Shown: positions 26,613 to 34,990, counted from the stretch's first letter. The stretch: DNA of 42,673 nucleotides from Candidatus Cloacimonadota bacterium (GCA_021735645.1 JAIPGP010000023.1:1-42673); one strand, 5' to 3'. Translations and numbers: made by a program. Notes: generated from the sequence alone by a model not told the origin.

Positions 26613-27653
26613 TCAGAGTATCAGCATAGCGTCACCGTAACTGAAGAAACGGTAATTGTTTTTAATTGCTTCCTGATAAGCTTGCATGGTATTCTGATAA
26701 CCCGCAAAAGCACTCACAAGCATCAAGAGAGTTGATTCCGGTAAATGAAAATTGGTGAGTAATCCATCTATGATTTGAATTTCTCTGCTTCCGGGATAAA
26801 TAAATATATCTGTAAAATGTGATCCACTTTTCACTTTCCCTTGTTCAGCAAAGCTCTCCATGGTTCTGGTTGAAGTGGTGCCTACGCTTATTACCCGCCG
26901 GTTTTCGGCTTTTGCCTGGTTGATTATGGCAGCGGTTTCACTACTGATACTGCAAAATTCACGGTGCATCACATGATCACTGATATTATCATTTTTTACG
27001 GGGCGAAATGTTCCTAAACCTACATTTAAATCCACTTCCGTGATTATTACACCTTTACCGGTCAGCTTATCAAGTAAATCCCTGGTGAAATGCAAACCCG
27101 CTGTGGGAGCCGCCACAGAACCCGGAGACTGAGCATAAACCGTTTGATAGGTCTGCTTATCCTTTTCCGTGGCTGGACGATTTATATAAGGCGGTAAGGG
27201 AATTTTCCCTACTTTCTGCAATAGAGCAAAAAAATCACCTTCAAACTTAAATTTTACTATCCTGGAACCATCCTCACCATAAGAAAGTACTTCCGCCTCC
27301 AGGGATTCTGTAATCGTTACTCTGCTGCCCGGCTTCAGTTTTTTACCAGGCCGCACCAGGCATTCCCAGTCTTGAGCATTTTTCTGGTTGAGCAATAATA
27401 TTTCTACATTTGCTCCACTATCTTTCTTACCATGTAGCCGGGCAGGGATAACTCTGGTATTATTAACTACCAGCACATCTCCTTTAGCTAAATATTGCTC
27501 AATCTCATGAAAAATATGATGCTCAACTTTACCGCTGGATTTTTCCAGAACCAGTAAACGAGATTCACTTCTCACTTCCAGAGGATGCTGGGCTATCAGG
27601 TTCGCCGGCAGGTCATAATAATATGAGCTTTTTTTACTTAGGTCTTTATTCAT
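26613..27653 (-). CDS. queA: tRNA preQ1(34) S-adenosylmethionine ribosyltransferase-isomerase
   Basis: A 346-residue enzyme of queuosine synthesis that transfers the ribosyl part of SAM to preQ1 at the wobble base of tRNA. The N-terminal YDLPANLIAQHPLEVR, DVLVVNNTRVIPARLHG, the central AAPTAGLHFTRDLL and the C-terminal TNFHLPESTLLMLVSAF are all family hallmarks. Length is normal. A terminator separates it from leuS upstream, so the queA-birA pair has its own promoter, which I could not identify. Confidence 0.95.
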   Translation of the reverse strand: MNKDLSKKSSYYYDLPANLIAQHPLEVRSESRLLVLEKSSGKVEHHIFHEIEQYLAKGDVLVVNNTRVIPARLHGKKDSGANVEILLLNQKNAQDWECLVRPGKKLKPGSRVTITESLEAEVLSYGEDGSRIVKFKFEGDFFALLQKVGKIPLPPYINRPATEKDKQTYQTVYAQSPGSVAAPTAGLHFTRDLLDKLTGKGVIITEVDLNVGLGTFRPVKNDNISDHVMHREFCSISSETAAIINQAKAENRRVISVGTTSTRTMESFAEQGKVKSGSHFTDIFIYPGSREIQIIDGLLTNFHLPESTLLMLVSAFAGYQNTMQAYQEAIKNNYRFFSYGDAMLIL

Positions 27654-27669
27654 TATTAGTTATTTAAAA

Positions 27670-27698
27670 GAAAAGCCCTGTCTAATGACAAGGCTTTC
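27670..27698 (-). terminator. Terminator of leuS
   Basis: On the minus strand AAAGCCTTGTC pairs with GACAGGGCTTT around ATTA (one U-G wobble), followed by TCTTTTAAAT. It lies 10 bases after the leuS stop. Confidence 0.8.
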
Positions 27699-27707
27699 CA
27701 GATAGAT

Positions 27708-30185
27708 TTATTTTGCCACAATAGATACCAGTTTATTAGGCACTACAATAATTTTTTTCACAGTTTTGCCTTCCAGATGTTTCTGGACATTCTCATTTTT
27801 CAAAGCTTCGGCTTTTATCTCTTCGATACCGGTATTTAACGGCACCTCGATCTTTCCACGCACCTTACCCATGATCTGGATTACATAGGTGATTTCATCT
27901 TTAACCAGATATTTTGCTTCAAATACCGGTAAGCCGGCTTCATGAAGTAATTCACTATTTCCGGTCAACTGCCAGAGCTCTTCACTGATATGCGGGGCAA
28001 AACAATACAATGCCTGAGGTATCTTACGGCAGGATTCTGCATATACACTTTGTTCATCCTGATTAAGTTTGCCTGCATCACCGATTCCATATATATTATT
28101 CAAATGCTCCATGATAGCAGCAATAGCAGTATTGAATTGTAATCTGTCCTCAATATCATGCAATACCTTCCAAACAGTAAAATGTGTACTGTATCGCAGC
28201 TGCTTCACTTTCTCAGATAGATTGGCTTCATTATATTCATCAGCCGCATCTCTGATTAATTCCAGATTATCATCAAATATACGCCAGACCCTGTTTAAAA
28301 ACCGAAATGCGCCTTTCACCCCGGTATCACTCCATTCCGAGTCCTTCTCCGGTGGTGAACCAAATAGCATAAATAACCTCACTGTATCAGAACCAAATCG
28401 ATCTATTATATATTGCGGATCTACCACATTACCCTTACTCTTAGACATCTTAGCTCCGTCTTTAGTAACCATTCCCTGCGTCAGCAACCGGGCAAAAGGC
28501 TCATCACAACTCACCATTCCTATATCACGCATGAATTTATGAAAAAACCTGGCATATAGCAGGTGCATGCAGGCATGCTCTATTCCACCTATATACTGGT
28601 CAACCGGCAGCCATTGGTCTGCTGCGGCTTTGCTGAACGGTTCTTCCGTATTAGCTGTGTCCGTGTAACGCGCATAATACCAGGAGCTGTCCACAAAGGT
28701 ATCCATTGTATCGGTTTCCCGTCTGGCTTCTCCCCCACATTTCGGGCAGGTTGTATGCACCCACTCTTCTACGCTTAGTAAAGGATTACTGGTGGTTTTG
28801 CCTAATTGCACATTATCTGGTAATAATACCGGCAAATCCTCATCAGGCACCAGCACTTCCCCACACTTCTGGCAATAGATCACCGGTATGGGATTTCCCC
28901 AGTAACGCTGACGGCTTACGCCCCAGTCGCGCAGACGATAGGTGACTGTGCTTTCTCCCATATTATTTTTAGACATCCAGGCTGATATGGCAGATTTGCT
29001 TTCCACACTATCCATTTCGTCAAACTGTGACGAATTTACTAATATTCCTGGCTCAACGTAGGCTTCTGTCATCTCAGCTAAAACCAGGTTCTGTTCCTCA
29101 TTCTGAATTACGATCTTCATCGGTATATTATATTTACGGGCAAATTCAAAATCTCGCTGATCATGGGCTGGCACTGCCATCACTGCCCCGGTTCCATAAT
29201 CCATCAGTACATAATTTGTGATCCAGATTTGTACTTTTGCTCCATTAACTGGATTCAGGCAGTCTCTGCCACTGTATATTCCCTTCTTGGTCGTATCTTC
29301 TGCTGTCCGCATAATTTTATCTTCATTCATCACTTCTTCACAGAATTCCTGCATCTCTCTTGATACATCAGATTCTTTTAACCATCTGGATACAAGCGGA
29401 TGCTCCGGTGGTATCGCCATAAATGTACAGCCAAATATTGTATCCGGTCTGGTAGTGAATACTGATAAAATCTCGCCATTTTCTATTAACTTGAAATCTA
29501 TGCGAGTGCCTTCACTTCTGCCTATCCAGTTCTTCTGCATCGTGATAACGCGTTCGGGCCAGTCTTTCACTCCACTGAAATCTAAAAGTTGCTCAGCATA
29601 ATCTGTAATCTTAAAAAACCACTGCTCCAGTTCCTTCTGCCTTACTACTTTACCACAACGCCAGCAATTCCCCTCTTCTACCTGCTCATTTGCCAGCACT
29701 GTCTGGCAGTCTTCACACCAGTTCACAAATGATTTTCTCTTGTAAGCCAGTCCTTCTTCATATAACCGCTTAAAAAACCACTGTCCCCAGCGGTAATAGT
29801 CCGGTCGGCAGGTGCTTACTTCTCTATCCCAGTTAAGTCCAAATCCCATGGAATTAAATTGTCCCCGCATAATTTCTATGTTTTCTTCGGTTGTGATTTT
29901 GGGGTGTGAATTATGCTTTATGGCATAATTCTCTGCCGGCATGCCAAAGGCATCATAACCCATGGGCTGCATCACATTATAACCCTGCATCTTTTTATAG
30001 CGGGTGATGGCATCACCAATGGAATAATTGCTCACATGACCCATGTGCAATGCCCCACTGGGATAAGGAAACATACTCAATACGTAATAAGTCTCCTTTT
30101 CGCTGTCAGTTATGGTTTTAAAAACCTCTTTTTCCTGCCAGATTTTCTGCCATTTCTGCTCTATTTGTATAAAAGGATATTCCAT
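27708..30185 (-). CDS. leuS: Leucyl-tRNA synthetase
   Basis: An 825-residue class I synthetase. The HIGH motif appears in FPYPSGALHMGHVSNYSIGD near 35-54, a zinc-type CEDCQ/CWRC pair near 160-178, the editing-domain TTRPDTIFG and GTGAVMAVPAHDQRD, and KMSKSKGNVVDP near 580. The C-terminal anticodon domain ends normally. AGGAG precedes the ATG by 8 bases. A leucine-rich leader ORF lies 55 bases upstream (30241-30309) and may control expression. Confidence 0.97.
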   Translation of the reverse strand: MEYPFIQIEQKWQKIWQEKEVFKTITDSEKETYYVLSMFPYPSGALHMGHVSNYSIGDAITRYKKMQGYNVMQPMGYDAFGMPAENYAIKHNSHPKITTEENIEIMRGQFNSMGFGLNWDREVSTCRPDYYRWGQWFFKRLYEEGLAYKRKSFVNWCEDCQTVLANEQVEEGNCWRCGKVVRQKELEQWFFKITDYAEQLLDFSGVKDWPERVITMQKNWIGRSEGTRIDFKLIENGEILSVFTTRPDTIFGCTFMAIPPEHPLVSRWLKESDVSREMQEFCEEVMNEDKIMRTAEDTTKKGIYSGRDCLNPVNGAKVQIWITNYVLMDYGTGAVMAVPAHDQRDFEFARKYNIPMKIVIQNEEQNLVLAEMTEAYVEPGILVNSSQFDEMDSVESKSAISAWMSKNNMGESTVTYRLRDWGVSRQRYWGNPIPVIYCQKCGEVLVPDEDLPVLLPDNVQLGKTTSNPLLSVEEWVHTTCPKCGGEARRETDTMDTFVDSSWYYARYTDTANTEEPFSKAAADQWLPVDQYIGGIEHACMHLLYARFFHKFMRDIGMVSCDEPFARLLTQGMVTKDGAKMSKSKGNVVDPQYIIDRFGSDTVRLFMLFGSPPEKDSEWSDTGVKGAFRFLNRVWRIFDDNLELIRDAADEYNEANLSEKVKQLRYSTHFTVWKVLHDIEDRLQFNTAIAAIMEHLNNIYGIGDAGKLNQDEQSVYAESCRKIPQALYCFAPHISEELWQLTGNSELLHEAGLPVFEAKYLVKDEITYVIQIMGKVRGKIEVPLNTGIEEIKAEALKNENVQKHLEGKTVKKIIVVPNKLVSIVAK

Positions 30186-30240
30186 CTATATTTCTCCTGT
30201 ATATTTTATTTTTTGTCTTTGATGATTTGTGTTATCCCCC

Positions 30241-30309
30241 TCAGGGGAGTAAAAGCAGCAGGATTCTGGCTATAATTATTCTCTCAGCTCTAAACATCTT
30301 TTTCTTCAT
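30241..30309 (-). CDS. Putative leucine-rich leader peptide of leuS
   Basis: A 22-codon ORF on the minus strand: ATG at 30309, TGA at 30243-30241, preceded by GGAG with a 7-base spacer. It encodes MKKKMFRAERIIIARI, then five consecutive Leu codons (CTG CTG CTT TTA CTC), then Pro and stop. It lies 55 bases upstream of leuS in the same direction. The stop codon is inside a small hairpin CCCC-TGA-GGGG. GCAGGA of its own ribosome site can pair with TCCTGC just before the Leu run, and CTCC/CCTG near the stop can pair with the CAGGAG of leuS. The layout fits leader-peptide attenuation by leucyl-tRNA supply. No U-run follows the hairpin, so any control may be translational. A chance ORF is possible at this length. 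Confidence 0.6.
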   Translation of the reverse strand: MKKKMFRAERIIIARILLLLLP

Positions 30310-30549
30310 AATACATCTCCTGCATAATTTGTGTACAAAACTCTAAATCCAATCAGATCGGTCAAATACTTTTATTTATGTACTAAGTCAAATGTGCACC
30401 GCCGGGTATTTTCAGGGACGCAGATGACGACCATTAACCACTAAATTCCGGTACATATTATTTTCTCAGGACGAATTTTAGAATAAGTCAAATTATTGGT
30501 CGTAGTTCTCGCACCACTTCCAGAGTACTGTTAGCGGGGCAAGTCCTAC
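30310..30549 (-). promoter_or_regulatory. Gene-free region upstream of the leuS leader
   Basis: About 240 bases between the lipoprotein stop and the leuS leader. It must hold the leuS promoter. TTGGAT and AATTAT 17 bases apart on the minus strand (about 30321-30350) are a weak candidate ending close to the leader ribosome site. I see no further ORF, repeat or strong hairpin. Confidence 0.3.
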
Positions 30550-31989
30550 TTAACTACTAACCACTTCAAATCCGATAACCTTACCGGTATATTTGATCTC
30601 TGCTCCATCAGTTTTATAATCAATGAACTCATTGAACTTCTCTTTTGTGCCGGGATATAATTCTCCGATTATTACTGTCTTATCTATCCGGTTTGTCCCT
30701 TTCTTACCTGACAAGGTTAATTGAATAGAGATATTTTTATAAATCTTTCTGGTGGGATTTGAGATCACTCCTTCAATAGTGACGCTGCCATTCCCCTGCA
30801 CCAGGTTCAATTCAGATAATTCCAGTTTACTAAGATCATACTCAAATTTCCTCAAATTCATTTTTTTTAAATCCGCATTGCTTAAACTTCCCTTCAGCTC
30901 ATTAAATACCGCATTAGCTTCCAGTTCATTATCCATCTCCAGATAAGATTCCCATAATTGCTTTTTGCTGGAAAGAGAAAGATCTTCTATTTGCCGTAAA
31001 CTGCTGATCGCCACTCCAAAACGTTTATTTTTGTACGCTAGTTTTCCCAGTTCCAGATTTAATTTATCCCGCTCATATTTGTCCTGCTCCTGATTTACTA
31101 TTTTACTCATTGCTGCCAGTCCACTATCCACATCACCTTCTCTTATTGCCAGCCTTGACAGCATCAGAAGTATATGCCTGTTTACCGTAACACTGATATT
31201 CCTGGCTAATAGCTGGTTCAAAGCGGCTTCATTATACTCTTTAATATGAGTATCCAACGACCTGTAGATAAAGATACTATCCGCATAAAGACTAAACTCC
31301 GGGTACTTTGCCTTAAATTCACCCAGACGGTCTATTTGCAACTCGATATTCCCACTAACTCCTGCCTTCCCAGTGAATACCTGCTGCAGAACTTTCAATC
31401 CGGCTAATTCTGTTTCGGGATATTTCAAGAGCAGTGAATTGAGTTTGTTTAAATCAAGATCAATACAATAATTATTTTCAGCATAAATATTCCAGAACTC
31501 GGCATTATCTGCCAATTCTCCTGCTCCATTACGAACTATGTTAATTATTTTTGGCAGATCTGCTGCTGCGGCACTATCATCCTGATATTTCATCCGATAA
31601 AATTCATAAGTAAGAAGAAAGTAATATTCTCTCTCTATATCCGCATTCCAGACTCCTTTTTTCCCCAATTTCTCTAATATCTCCTGATATTGCCGGAATT
31701 CAGTCATGGCGTTAACGGGAAACAAATTCCATTCAGCTTCCAGTGGTGATCGATATTTTCTCACATCCCAGGTAGGATAATACTCCTTTCTAAATGACAA
31801 TGCCAAAAGAACATTGCTCTCACTGTCCTGGGCATTATCTGCCAGCTTAGCGTTCAATAATTTCCGCGCTTTCGCAAATTCTCCTTTATCTATTAATCCT
31901 TTTATATCGTTACCTTTAGATATATCGCATCCCATAATGATCAATATCACGATCACTGAAAGCAATACAATTCTTCTGATACCCTGCAT
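30550..31989 (-). CDS. TPR-like lipoprotein, function unknown
   Basis: A 479-residue protein with a lipoprotein signal: a basic start, a hydrophobic helix and the lipobox IIMGC with Cys21. The mature part begins with helical pairs (LIDKGEFAKARKLLNAKLADNAQDSESNVLLALSF) like tetratricopeptide repeats. Further helical repeats run to about residue 380, and the C-terminal 100 residues are beta-rich, VTIEGVISNPTRKIYKNISIQLTL, resembling a FxLYD-type domain. It is expected to sit in the cell envelope and bind proteins. AAGGAG precedes the ATG. It is monocistronic on present evidence. Confidence 0.75.
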   Translation of the reverse strand: MQGIRRIVLLSVIVILIIMGCDISKGNDIKGLIDKGEFAKARKLLNAKLADNAQDSESNVLLALSFRKEYYPTWDVRKYRSPLEAEWNLFPVNAMTEFRQYQEILEKLGKKGVWNADIEREYYFLLTYEFYRMKYQDDSAAAADLPKIINIVRNGAGELADNAEFWNIYAENNYCIDLDLNKLNSLLLKYPETELAGLKVLQQVFTGKAGVSGNIELQIDRLGEFKAKYPEFSLYADSIFIYRSLDTHIKEYNEAALNQLLARNISVTVNRHILLMLSRLAIREGDVDSGLAAMSKIVNQEQDKYERDKLNLELGKLAYKNKRFGVAISSLRQIEDLSLSSKKQLWESYLEMDNELEANAVFNELKGSLSNADLKKMNLRKFEYDLSKLELSELNLVQGNGSVTIEGVISNPTRKIYKNISIQLTLSGKKGTNRIDKTVIIGELYPGTKEKFNEFIDYKTDGAEIKYTGKVIGFEVVSS

Positions 31990-32055
31990 TATAACTCCTT
32001 CTATTCTCTATTCATACTGATTTCTTTATTTAATTATACATCTCCCTGTCAAATA

Positions 32056-32082
32056 CTTCCTGTTTTTAGTGGCTAGCCCCCT
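32056..32082. repeat. 27-bp direct repeat, copy 1
   Basis: CTTCCTGTTTTTAGTGGCTA followed by GCCCCCT. An identical 27-base copy lies at 32391-32417. The two copies bracket the palindrome cluster, which suggests a mobile or recombining unit. Confidence 0.8.
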
Positions 32083-32110
32083 GAAATTAAAAGGAAAACG
32101 GGTTTCAAAT

Positions 32111-32301
32111 TGCCCTGAAGGGGCAGTACCATAATAGCCATGGGTGAAACCCATGGTTCATATTATAACCAAACTCAGCCCTGAAGGGGCTGCACCACGC
32201 AAGTGTAACCCCATTCGGGGTTGTTTTTATGGTGAGATCATTACCACGGGTTTAAACCCGTGGCTATTAGGCTTCGCAGTAGTTCAACCCCATTCGGGGT
32301 T
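32111..32301. repeat. Cluster of six short palindromes (REP-like)
   Basis: Hairpins are seen at 32111-32125 (TGCCC/GGGCA), 32138-32156 (CCATGGGT/ACCCATGG), 32176-32192 (CAGCCC/GGGCTG), 32207-32222 (AACCCC/GGGGTT), 32244-32263 (CCACGGGTTTAAACCCGTGG, a perfect 20-base palindrome) and 32286-32301 (AACCCC/GGGGTT). The CCCTGAAGGGG and CCCCATTCGGGG types each occur twice. This is the arrangement of repetitive extragenic palindromic sequences in a gene-free stretch. Confidence 0.8.
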
Positions 32302-32390
32302 CAATTTAATTTGATAACAATATCATTTTTAATTCACATAATATCAATTAGTTATGTCAAGTTTCAGGAAATATAACAGGGGGATGCCAG

Positions 32391-32417
32391 CTTCCTGTTT
32401 TTAGTGGCTAGCCCCCT
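32391..32417. repeat. 27-bp direct repeat, copy 2
   Basis: Identical to 32056-32082. It directly follows ACAGGGGGATGCCAG. Together the two copies define a segment of about 335 bases that contains the palindrome cluster. Confidence 0.8.
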
Positions 32418-32477
32418 CGCTCTCAAATTTCTCCGCACAGCCTAAAGTACAATGTTGTTAAGAGAAGAAAATGCCAG

Positions 32478-32512
32478 AAAAAATATGCACCGCTGGATAT
32501 ACCAGCGGTGCA
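32478..32512 (-). terminator. Terminator of the 162-residue hypothetical gene
   Basis: Read on the minus strand, TGCACCGCTGG pairs perfectly with CCAGCGGTGCA (11 bp, loop TATAT), followed by TATTTTTTC. It lies about 20 bases after the stop of the minus-strand gene at 32534. Confidence 0.85.
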
Positions 32513-32533
32513 AATCCAGTTTACTGGTTTAAA

Positions 32534-33022
32534 TCAAACAGTCTCTATAGAGTTGTTCAAAGTCGAAAGATCAAGACCGCAGGCTGGCATGCCGGCGGCT
32601 ATGATCAGATTTCCCACATTAGGATCAGCAGTGCCCAAAAGGTCACCTGCTTCTCCACCAAAATTATCGACAGTTAAGGTTGATAGATCAAATTCAGTAA
32701 GATCTGCTACTGCAAAGCATGCTGCCATAAATAGAGCGTAATCACAGACATCACGAGATTCAAGCTTACCTACATGCTGAGTATTATTCCAGGCTACTTC
32801 ATAAGTTGCCATATCTTGCTGAAAACCTTCTGAGGCATCAGTCCACGTGCCGGCTACTGCCTTACACTGAGCTCCAAATATGGCATTCTGATCCGTTAAT
32901 TCTTCGGGATACTTGTACTTTTTCAAAGAATTGATGCCAAAACGGTCTTTATAGGGTGAAAAAACCATTCCGTCAACATATCCGGAAAAGTACTGGTACA
33001 ATACACTTGGTCGTACTCTCAT
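32534..33022 (-). CDS. Hypothetical protein, possibly phage-structural-like
   Basis: A 162-residue protein with AAGGAG before its ATG and a strong terminator after its stop, so it is very likely a real single-gene unit. The segment SGYVDGMVFSPYKDRFGI, then TDQNAIFGAQCKAVAGTWTDA and ATYEVAWN, recalls small phage-associated or secreted proteins with a G-x-V-x-x-K-R-G...Q...F....W..L....AWN pattern. That resemblance is weak and by eye. No signal peptide or membrane helix is seen. Function is unknown. Confidence 0.7.
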   Translation of the reverse strand: MRVRPSVLYQYFSGYVDGMVFSPYKDRFGINSLKKYKYPEELTDQNAIFGAQCKAVAGTWTDASEGFQQDMATYEVAWNNTQHVGKLESRDVCDYALFMAACFAVADLTEFDLSTLTVDNFGGEAGDLLGTADPNVGNLIIAAGMPACGLDLSTLNNSIETV

Positions 33023-33480
33023 TGTTTCTCCTTAGTTTAAGGTAATGAATGGGAATCAGCGCTGAGTATTACCCATAAACATCACTTTTTTTACACATTA
33101 TAAAGTCCGACGTCAAGACTACCAAAACTCACTGAACAACATACAGTCATCATCAATATTATGTCAATATATATATTTAACAGTAACTTACACCATGTAA
33201 TAATTGTCATCTTATATCCTCTTATGTGTTCTTATGTCCATTTATGTCCTAATAATATTTTTTTATTTTCATTTGTGTATAACCAATATCTTAATAGATA
33301 ATATCACTCAATATTTCAGGCATAACAATGGTATATCATTATTTACCTTGACGAATTCTAACAAAATATATTTAGTTGGCAAGCGTTAAAATAATTATGA
33401 GCAATTGCTTGTGAAAAGGCAATATATATTGGATATATTAATGACTATTTACAGGCAAAATTCAAAAAGGAGGAAATTAA
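33023..33480. promoter_or_regulatory. Divergent intergenic region with 10-bp tandem repeats
   Basis: 458 bases between divergent genes. Four adjacent 10-base units (CTTATATCCT, CTTATGTGTT, CTTATGTCCA, TTTATGTCCT) fill 33211-33250. A 10-base palindrome TCAGCGCTGA lies at 33056-33065. CTTGACG occurs on the minus strand near 33113 with TATAAT eight bases on, and on the plus strand near 33347. The tandem units look like binding sites for a regulator, perhaps the helix-turn-helix protein encoded at 33481. No ORF is convincing. Confidence 0.5.
33211..33250. repeat. Four tandem 10-bp units (consensus YTTATGTCCT)
   Basis: Exactly head-to-tail, one helical turn each, with three or fewer differences from the consensus per unit. 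Sites on the same face of the helix are typical of cooperative protein binding (operator or iteron-like). Confidence 0.75.
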
Positions 33481-33747
33481 ATGGAATACCCAAACTACCT
33501 GACAGTGGATGAAGTCGCAAGAATTCTTAAAGTTGATCCAAAAACTGTTTACAGATATTGCCATAAAGGCTATCTGATCTACACACAACCAACCAAAAGA
33601 AAAATGTACATTACAGTACAAAGTCTGAATGACTTCCTGAAATTCGGAAAACAAATAATTTACCTCAGACAAAACTTAACCCAAAGTGAAGGTGACCAAA
33701 CTCATCTGATCCCTGAACATTATAACATGGGAGGAAAAACTGAATAA
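33481..33747 (+). CDS. Excisionase/MerR-type helix-turn-helix DNA-binding protein
   Basis: An 88-residue protein with YLTVDEVARILKVDPKTVYRYCHKGYL at residues 6-32. This is the HTH_17 fold used by excisionases and MerR-like regulators. The winged part GYLIYTQPTKRKMYITVQSL follows, and the C-terminal 35 residues are polar. AAAGGAGG precedes the ATG and a terminator follows, so it is monocistronic. The 10-bp tandem repeats 230 bases upstream may be its binding sites. Its position before the accessory block suggests a link with mobile DNA, but there is no integrase in view. Confidence 0.8.
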   Translation: MEYPNYLTVDEVARILKVDPKTVYRYCHKGYLIYTQPTKRKMYITVQSLNDFLKFGKQIIYLRQNLTQSEGDQTHLIPEHYNMGGKTE

Positions 33748-33787
33748 TTGCGCGCCTAAAAAATGAAAAGGGATATTATATAAAAAC

Positions 33788-33826
33788 AACTCGCCAGATC
33801 ATTTCACTGACCTGGCGAGTTTTTTA
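33788..33826 (+). terminator. Terminator after the helix-turn-helix gene
   Basis: ACTCGCCAG (33789-33797) pairs with CTGGCGAGT (33812-33820), then TTTTTATT. The inner bases TCA/TGA add pairs. Confidence 0.9.
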
Positions 33827-33840
33827 TTATGTAGTCAAAT

Positions 33841-34212
33841 CATCCCTGATTTGATTTTTGCGTACCCATAGCTTCCAGCTCTGGATTACATTAAATTAAA
33901 TCAAACCCTCAAACCCTCAAACTTTCTAACCTTCAATTCCTGTTTCCCCCTTCACCCTTTACTCATCACCCTTCCCCCAATCTCTTAATTTTCAATTTTC
34001 AATTTTCCATTTTCAATTTGAATATCCCCATCCCTGGTCTTAGATTATATTTCATATTTCATATTTAATTTTCAATTTTCAATTTTCAATTTTCAATTTG
34101 TAATTCCCCTTCCCCCAATCTCTTAATTTTCAATTTTCAATTTTCAATTTGTATATCCCCATCCCTGATTTGATCTTTGCGTACCCATAGCTTCCAGCTC
34201 TGGATTACATTA
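33841..34212. repeat. Duplicated 53-bp blocks flanking 7-bp TTTTCAA tandem repeats
   Basis: A 53-base block (CATCCCTGATTTGAT...GGATTACATTA) occurs at 33841-33893 and again at 34160-34212 with one mismatch. Between them, three runs of the heptamer TTTTCAA occur (about 33988-34019, 34068-34099 and 34125-34150). CTTCCCCCAATCTCTTAATT is repeated at 33971 and 34109, a 138-base period. There is no coding potential. The block lies between the helix-turn-helix gene and radC, at the edge of the A+T-rich accessory region. Confidence 0.85.
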
Positions 34213-34234
34213 CATTCTAATTAAACATCTTCCC

Positions 34235-34882
34235 CTATACTTCAATAGATTTAAATCCTTTCTCATTAAATACAAGATGATCGAGCACCTTGATGCCCAA
34301 TATCTTTCCCGCTTCAATGAGTCGTCTCGTCACTTCAATATCATCTTCACTAGGTGTTAAATTTGTGCTTGTATGGTTATGTGCCAGTATCACTGCTGCA
34401 GCCCGATCAGCAATCGCTTCTGCGAAAACTTCCCGGGGATGCACCTGGGTTCTATTCAATAGACCTTTTGTAATAACCCTCACATTGATAACTTCATTTG
34501 CCCCATTCAAAGAAACCACAATAAAATGTTCCTGCCTTCTATCTGCATAGTGCCGTACCAGTGGCAAAACATCTTCCGGTTTCTCTATCTTCAAACCTTC
34601 CGGTTTGATCCTACGGCGCACAAATTCAAATGCCGCTGCAATCAAAGCTGTTTTCGCTTTACCGATCCCTTCTATTTCCAGAAGATCATCGATTTTTAAA
34701 TCTAATCCTCTATCATCTATGATCGCAACAATCTTCTTTGCTAATGCCAGAACATCACATTTCTTTGTTCCTTTCCCGAGAATAACCGCTAAAAGCTCTT
34801 CATCGCTTAAGAATTTTGACCCTTTATCAAGAAGCTTTTCACGAGGTCTTTCATTTTCTGGTAAATCCTTAATTTTCGTCAT
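34235..34882 (-). CDS. radC: RadC family JAMM-domain protein
   Basis: A 215-residue protein. The N-terminal part has a helix-hairpin-helix-like EIEGIGKAKTALIAAAFE near 69-86, and the C-terminal MPN/JAMM domain has His168-x-His170, seven residues, Ser178 and Asp181 as metal ligands. RadC proteins were named for DNA repair, but that role was withdrawn for E. coli. Many occur on mobile elements and beside restriction systems. AAGGAAG lies upstream of the ATG. It is separated by 108 bases from the HEPN gene, so cotranscription is possible but not shown. Confidence 0.92.
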   Translation of the reverse strand: MTKIKDLPENERPREKLLDKGSKFLSDEELLAVILGKGTKKCDVLALAKKIVAIIDDRGLDLKIDDLLEIEGIGKAKTALIAAAFEFVRRRIKPEGLKIEKPEDVLPLVRHYADRRQEHFIVVSLNGANEVINVRVITKGLLNRTQVHPREVFAEAIADRAAAVILAHNHTSTNLTPSEDDIEVTRRLIEAGKILGIKVLDHLVFNEKGFKSIEV

Positions 34883-34990
34883 AGATGCTTCCTTCTTTTC
34901 TTGACTACTATCGATATATCCTATAGACCCTTATATATAATTTGATCATCTTAGTAAGGAGTACCTCATATAAGACAAGATGTCAAACTA

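Noticed and set aside
29218-29601. Plus-strand ORF of 127 residues within leuS
   Set aside because: It is antisense to the intact leuS frame and has no ribosome site or family resemblance.
30186-30310. T-box riboswitch before leuS
   Set aside because: No T-box sequence or specifier-loop structure is visible. The Leu-rich leader ORF explains the region better.
32471-32741. Two short plus-strand ORFs
   Set aside because: They run through the terminator hairpin and antisense to the 162-residue gene.
33988-34150. TTTTCAA arrays as a CRISPR
   Set aside because: Units are contiguous 7-mers without unique spacers, and there are no cas genes.
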